Translations under genes and position numbers: made by a program
Part shown: piece by piece, positions 5,882-9,134 of the stretch
How positions within the stretch are numbered: the stretch's first letter is position 1
Layout of the letters: each line of letters starts with the position of its first letter
Origin: an uncultured Ruminococcus sp.
GTDB taxonomy: Bacteria; Bacillota; Clostridia; Oscillospirales; Ruminococcaceae
Direction of reading: 5' to 3'
DNA length: 9,134 nt
NCBI GenBank assembly: GCA_902772615.1
Contig: CACYBC010000095.1
Location: 1 to 9,134 of the forward strand
The notes under the pieces: model-generated
The model's database searches: none
Seen by the model: only the letters and a program-made list of their open reading frames with translations
What the model was told of the DNA's origin: nothing

Positions 5882-6187
5882 TTGAAAAGGATCGACAGGA
5901 TCTCTGCCATGGAAAAGATCATGGGGGAGATGCAGAACAGCAGCGCGGAACTAAGGTCAGCACTGGAGGGATTCAGAGACGGTCAGAAAAGTTTTTCGAA
6001 GCTGATCGACTATTATGGATCCGCTCAGTGGATGAGCGATTATGAGGCGGATGAAAAAGGAAAGCTGCCTGCCGATCTGAAGAGAGGAGTACTTTCCGAA
6101 GACGGTCTGTACGATCTTATACTGGATTATAAGGAACTGCTTATAGATCTTCTGGCAACCGCCGAAGAAGGACTGAAATCTGTCTGA
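5882..6187 (+). CDS. DUF4298 domain-containing protein
   Basis: This 101-residue soluble, acidic, mostly helical protein matches the DUF4298 pattern. It has an N-terminal helix MKRIDRISAMEKIMGE, then YYGSAQWMSDYEADEKGKLP (44-63) and LKRGVLSEDGLYDLI (66-80), followed by a C-terminal helix. No biochemical role is established for this family as far as I know. The start is TTG, supported by the ribosome binding site at 5866-5872. Its TGA stop (6185-6187) overlaps the ribosome binding site of the next gene 12 bases away, so the two are almost certainly one operon and translationally close. It has no signal peptide or membrane segment. Confidence 0.88.
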   Translation: MKRIDRISAMEKIMGEMQNSSAELRSALEGFRDGQKSFSKLIDYYGSAQWMSDYEADEKGKLPADLKRGVLSEDGLYDLILDYKELLIDLLATAEEGLKSV

Positions 6188-6199
6188 GGAGAGAACGGG

Positions 6200-6835
6200 A
6201 TGGCAAAAAAGGAACAGGAAAGAAAACTTACACCTGCGGAAGAGAGAAGGCTGCGTCTTTTTGAAGAGACAACTGCAAGACTCGAGGAGCAGGGATACAG
6301 GAAGACGGAACTGACGATAGACCTGAAGAAGGCCAACATTATTCTGACATTGATCGCAATACCGTTTTTCATCCTGAGCACAGTGCTGTTTTTCCATCTT
6401 AACGGAGAAGTAGACTTCTCTTTCGGATTAGGAAAGTCTGTCCTTTTGTTCATCGCGCTTATCGTACTGACAGTTATTCACGAGCTTATTCACGGAGCAG
6501 GGTGGAGCCTGTTCTGTGAGAATGGATGGAAAGATATCGACTTCGGGATCATTCTGCAGCAGCTGGCTCCGTACTGCACCTGTTCGACGCCTCTTTCCAG
6601 ACGGCACTATATGATCGGAGCTCTCGCGCCTCTTGTCATAGTTGGTATCGTGCCGTACATCTTCGGACTGTTCTCAGCTGATCTCAACGTATTTCTTCTC
6701 GGAACGGCCATGATATTAGGTGCGGGAGGAGATATAATGCTGACCATCAGACTGCTCCGTTTCAAAGCGGAAGGGAAGGATGTGCTTATATACGATCATC
6801 CGACAGAAGCGGGCAGTGTAGTATTCGACAGGTGA
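6200..6835 (+). CDS. DUF3267 putative membrane zinc metalloprotease
   Basis: This 211-residue membrane protein fits the DUF3267 putative zincin peptidase family. Residues 1-43 are a charged cytoplasmic-looking segment. Hydrophobic segments lie at about 46-66, 79-98, 136-157 and 163-184. The zinc motif HELIH (His94, Glu95, His98) sits within the second segment, as in site-2-protease-like intramembrane peptidases. Asp178 in GAGGDIM is a candidate third ligand. The C-terminal DHPTEAGSVVF (199-209) is the family's typical ending. The ATG at 6200 has AGGAGAG seven bases upstream. It is the second gene of an operon with the DUF4298 gene, and a hairpin follows the stop. The substrate is unknown and protease activity is inferred from the motif. 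Confidence 0.88.
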   Translation: MAKKEQERKLTPAEERRLRLFEETTARLEEQGYRKTELTIDLKKANIILTLIAIPFFILSTVLFFHLNGEVDFSFGLGKSVLLFIALIVLTVIHELIHGAGWSLFCENGWKDIDFGIILQQLAPYCTCSTPLSRRHYMIGALAPLVIVGIVPYIFGLFSADLNVFLLGTAMILGAGGDIMLTIRLLRFKAEGKDVLIYDHPTEAGSVVFDR

Positions 6836-6858
6836 TCCATCAAGGTAACGGAAAGAAA

Positions 6859-6892
6859 AAACGGCTGACACCTGAAAAGGCGTCAGCCGTTT
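6859..6892. terminator. Bidirectional terminator between convergent units
   Basis: AAACGGCTGAC and GTCAGCCGTTT form an 11-bp stem, with one mismatch and two more pairs above it and a 6-base loop. On the plus strand TTTGCTTTTG follows; on the minus strand the stem is followed by TTTCTTTCC. It lies 24 bases after the DUF3267 stop and 20 bases after the carboxylesterase stop in the other direction, so it can serve both. Confidence 0.85.
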
Positions 6893-6911
6893 GCTTTTGT
6901 TCAGAGGAACA

Positions 6912-8474
6912 TCATTTCCTGTTGATGTCAATGAGGAAGCGGTCGCGTTCGCTCACGCCGTTGCCCATGGAGATCTCATCAAAGAACTGGATAGAGCTCG
7001 GATTCTCCTTGGTATAAGGAGTCCATACGGGCATCGGAGTGCCATCCTTGTCGTTCCCGTTGGGATCGCCGTTCTTGGCAAAGTTGGTCCAGTAGTTGCA
7101 CATCCTGCGGGCGAGATCAAAGTGGTGACCGTCGAAAGGTCTCCAGCACTTCATCAGCGTTTCAAATTCAAACCAGAGGTCTGAACTGTGGAACGCGCCT
7201 GCATCATCGCCGGGGATCGTGGGACCGAACACGTAAGTGTAGAACTTTCTGCCCTGTTCTGCAGCGACTTCGTCGAAGATCTCGTTCCCGAGCCACATCT
7301 GGCTGACAGAAGCATTTCTGTAATAATCGCCGGGCATGGCCTTGACCAGTTTCCTGTATTCTTCCGCGTATTCGCCGAAGGAAGCGTCGATCCAGTTGTC
7401 GACCTTGGTGGTCTCGTCGATCTCAACTGTCTCAGTTTCTGCACCGGCCTGGTTGAACGCGAACATCTTCTGGGTCCTTGCGTCACCGTCGGGTTCAACG
7501 AGGAACTCGTCCTTGGTGTTGCCGACCATGAAGGTATCGACGTGGATGTCGCCGTCCTTTATTGCCTGATCATAGGGCTTTGTGATGACCTTGCCGTCAA
7601 CGCAGTATCCCCATCTCCAGAAAAGTTCATTGAACTTCTCGGATATGACCTTGCCGTCAAGAGCTCTGGCTTCTTCAAGACTGCTGACTCCGAGTTCCTT
7701 GAAGAATGCTTCACCGAGTTTTTCCTGATCCGCGAGAGTGAGGGTCACTCTGGGATTCGGGCGTACGGGATATGTGAATCCCATGGCGCCGATGGATTCC
7801 ACGATACCCTTCTGGAACATGCCCTTATCCATAGGCATGAGCATGTGAGCGAGAGTGCTGCTGCCGCCTGCGGACTGGCCGAAAACGGTGATGTTTTCCG
7901 GATCTCCGCCGAAGTTGGCGATGTTGCGCTTTACCCAAGCTATTCCTGCGCTCTGGTCCTGGAACCAGAAGTTGGCGGGACGGTCAGGGTTTTCTGCAGT
8001 GACTTCCGGATGAGCAAGAAGTCCGAATACGTTTACCCTGTAGCCGATGGAGCAGAGGATCACGCCGCGGGAAGCGATGCGCTCGCCGTCAAACTCCATC
8101 TCGTGGGGATATCCCTCCTGGAGTCCGCCGCCGAATATCCACACCATTACGGGGAGCTTGTCATCAACTGTCTTGGCGGGAGTCCAGATGTTGATCCTCA
8201 GACAGTCCTCTCCCATGGGAACTTCGGGATCCACGTGCCATTCCTTGGAGTAGAATCCATCCGGATTTGCGCCGGGTTTGCGCTGCATCGGGATGGGTCC
8301 GAACTCGGAACAGTCTCTGACACCTTCCCAGGGCTCTGCGGGCTGAGGGGGACGCCAGCGGTTCTTTCCGGCTGTGCTTGCGGCGAAGGGGATACCTTTA
8401 TAGACGGTGATGCGCGCGTCGGTTCCCACTACACCTTTGACAAGACCGGTCTCGGTCTTTGTTGTGCGTAACAT
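6912..8474 (-). CDS. Type B carboxylesterase (alpha/beta hydrolase)
   Basis: This 520-residue enzyme belongs to the type B carboxylesterase/lipase family (the Bacillus PnbA and cholinesterase fold), which hydrolyses carboxylic esters. The N-terminal VYKGIPFA (24-31) and RWRPPQPAEPW (39-49) are signature segments. GEDCLRINIW (88-97) matches the EDCLxLN family signature. The oxyanion hole is FGGG (114-117). The nucleophile is Ser201 in FGQSAGG. Glu323 in NTKDEF fits the triad acid, although the glycine that usually follows is Phe. His429 in GAFHSSDLW is the catalytic histidine. Length is normal. There is no signal peptide, so the enzyme is probably cytoplasmic. The ATG at 8474 has AGGAGGT eight bases upstream and a good promoter. 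The natural substrate is unknown; such enzymes act on short-chain, aromatic or drug esters. Confidence 0.95.
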   Translation of the reverse strand: MLRTTKTETGLVKGVVGTDARITVYKGIPFAASTAGKNRWRPPQPAEPWEGVRDCSEFGPIPMQRKPGANPDGFYSKEWHVDPEVPMGEDCLRINIWTPAKTVDDKLPVMVWIFGGGLQEGYPHEMEFDGERIASRGVILCSIGYRVNVFGLLAHPEVTAENPDRPANFWFQDQSAGIAWVKRNIANFGGDPENITVFGQSAGGSSTLAHMLMPMDKGMFQKGIVESIGAMGFTYPVRPNPRVTLTLADQEKLGEAFFKELGVSSLEEARALDGKVISEKFNELFWRWGYCVDGKVITKPYDQAIKDGDIHVDTFMVGNTKDEFLVEPDGDARTQKMFAFNQAGAETETVEIDETTKVDNWIDASFGEYAEEYRKLVKAMPGDYYRNASVSQMWLGNEIFDEVAAEQGRKFYTYVFGPTIPGDDAGAFHSSDLWFEFETLMKCWRPFDGHHFDLARRMCNYWTNFAKNGDPNGNDKDGTPMPVWTPYTKENPSSIQFFDEISMGNGVSERDRFLIDINRK

Positions 8475-8512
8475 TGAGTCTTACCTCCTGTAGTTTTTCC
8501 TTTGTTAATTCT

Positions 8513-8541
8513 ATATTATCCCGCGTCAGGACAAGATTCAA
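8513..8541 (-). promoter_or_regulatory. Promoter of the carboxylesterase gene
   Basis: On the minus strand TTGAAT (8541-8536), a 17-base spacer and TAATAT (8518-8513). It lies just beyond the ppdK terminator and 38 bases upstream of the start codon. This indicates that the esterase is transcribed independently of ppdK. Confidence 0.6.
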
Positions 8542-8567
8542 TCCGGTATAGTATGACAGAGAACAGA

Positions 8568-8600
8568 AAAAGGTGCAGAGCAATTAGCTCTGCACCTTTT
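8568..8600 (-). terminator. Rho-independent terminator of ppdK
   Basis: A perfect 14-bp stem (AAAAGGTGCAGAGC / GCTCTGCACCTTTT) with loop AATTA begins 18 bases after the ppdK stop. On the minus strand it runs into TTTTTCTG. It is the strongest hairpin in the window. Confidence 0.9.
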
Positions 8601-8618
8601 GATCATTTCAGTAGATGA

Positions 8619-9134
8619 TTACTGCCTTCTGGGGTTCTTGATCTCAGCCTGCGCTGCAGCGAGGCGGGCGATCGGTACACGGAAGGGTGAGCAGGAAACA
8701 TAAGTGAGGCCGATGTTGTGGCAGAACTCGATGGATGACGGGTCTCCGCCGTGCTCGCCGCAGATTCCGAGTTTGATGTCGGGACGGGTCTGCTTGCCGA
8801 GTTCAACAGCAGTCTTCATGAGACGGCCTACGCCGACCTGATCGAGGTGGGCGAACGGATCGAGCTCATAGATGTTCTTGCCGTAGTAATCGTTCAGGAA
8901 CTTGCCCGCATCGTCACGGGAGAAGCCGAACGTGTACTGGGTGAGGTCGTTTGTGCCGAAGGAGAAGAACTCTGCTTCCTTGGCGATATCGTCAGCTGTG
9001 AGAGCTGCGCGCGGGATCTCGATCATGGAGCCGACCTTGTAGTGGAGGGGCTTGCCCATCTTCTCGATGATCGCGTCAGCTGTATCGCAGACGACCTTCT
9101 TGACGTACTGGAGCTCCTTGATCTCGCCGACCAG
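8619..9134 (-). CDS. ppdK: Pyruvate,phosphate dikinase, C-terminal part (5' end beyond the window)
   Basis: The frame is open to the right edge and ends at TAA (8621-8619), giving the last 171 residues. The enzyme interconverts pyruvate, ATP and phosphate with PEP, AMP and pyrophosphate, and in anaerobes often runs in the glycolytic direction. This fragment is the C-terminal PEP/pyruvate barrel. Numbering from the window edge, Glu39 (SMIEIPRAAL), Asn62-Asp63 (FSFGTNDLTQ) and Cys125 (GICGEHGGDP) correspond to the metal-binding Glu745 and Asp769, active-site Asn768 and proton donor Cys831 of the C. symbiosum enzyme. All spacings are identical, so about 706 residues lie outside the window. The C-terminal SCSPFRVPIARLAAAQA is also diagnostic. 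The spacing rules out the related PEP synthase and EI of the PTS. A strong terminator follows. Confidence 0.97.
   Translation of the reverse strand: MVGEIKELQYVKKVVCDTADAIIEKMGKPLHYKVGSMIEIPRAALTADDIAKEAEFFSFGTNDLTQYTFGFSRDDAGKFLNDYYGKNIYELDPFAHLDQVGVGRLMKTAVELGKQTRPDIKLGICGEHGGDPSSIEFCHNIGLTYVSCSPFRVPIARLAAAQAEIKNPRRQ

Noticed and set aside
7188..8471. A 427-codon open frame on the plus strand opposite the carboxylesterase.
   Set aside because: It lies wholly antisense to a gene with a complete catalytic triad, ribosome binding site and promoter. Its translation has no recognisable domain and is Cys/Val/Asp-rich as expected of a shadow frame.

Overview
The window looks like chromosomal DNA of an anaerobic Clostridia-type member of the Bacillota. 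The evidence is a pyruvate,phosphate dikinase that matches the Clostridium symbiosum enzyme in its active-site spacing, a CIRCE operator, strong AGGAGG-type ribosome binding sites, sigma-A-like promoters, and families common in Clostridia (DUF4298, DUF3267, DUF4190-like, TIR proteins with DUF5050-like ectodomains). There is no sign of a phage, insertion sequence, tRNA, rRNA or CRISPR array. No stretch over 300 bases lacks a gene or gene candidate.

Layout. The left edge (1-344, minus) is the N-terminal part of an unrecognised multi-pass membrane protein. A small heat-shock protein (518-970, minus) follows, with a promoter whose -35 box lies inside a CIRCE element at 1102-1128. Diverging from it is a bacterial acylphosphatase (1208-1474, plus), with a doubtful 44-residue membrane ORF and a convergent hairpin behind it.

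The centre (1772-5099, minus) holds the most interesting content. Two tandem paralogous genes each encode an N-terminal TIR domain, three transmembrane helices and a long DUF5050-like C-terminal region. The predicted topology puts the TIR domain in the cytoplasm and the C-terminal domain outside, like a Toll-like receptor with its domain order reversed. The upstream copy has a canonical-looking TIR domain. The downstream copy is diverged in the TIR domain and has a longer charged linker. No separate effector gene, such as a Thoeris ThsA, lies in the window. Upstream of the pair, and separated from it by a strong terminator, is a small protein with an amphipathic alanine/lysine/glutamate-rich helix and a DUF4190-like membrane tail (5258-5713, minus).

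Right of that, a divergent two-gene operon on the plus strand (5882-6835) encodes a DUF4298 protein with a TTG start and a DUF3267 HExxH membrane metalloprotease-like protein. A shared bidirectional terminator separates it from a convergent type B carboxylesterase (6912-8474, minus), which has its own promoter. The right edge (8619-9134, minus) is the C-terminal 171 residues of pyruvate,phosphate dikinase, including the catalytic cysteine.

Most units look like independent one- or two-gene transcripts, each closed by a GC-rich hairpin. The only clear cases of genes acting together are the TIR pair and the DUF4298/DUF3267 pair. All family calls come from reading motifs by eye, not from database searches.
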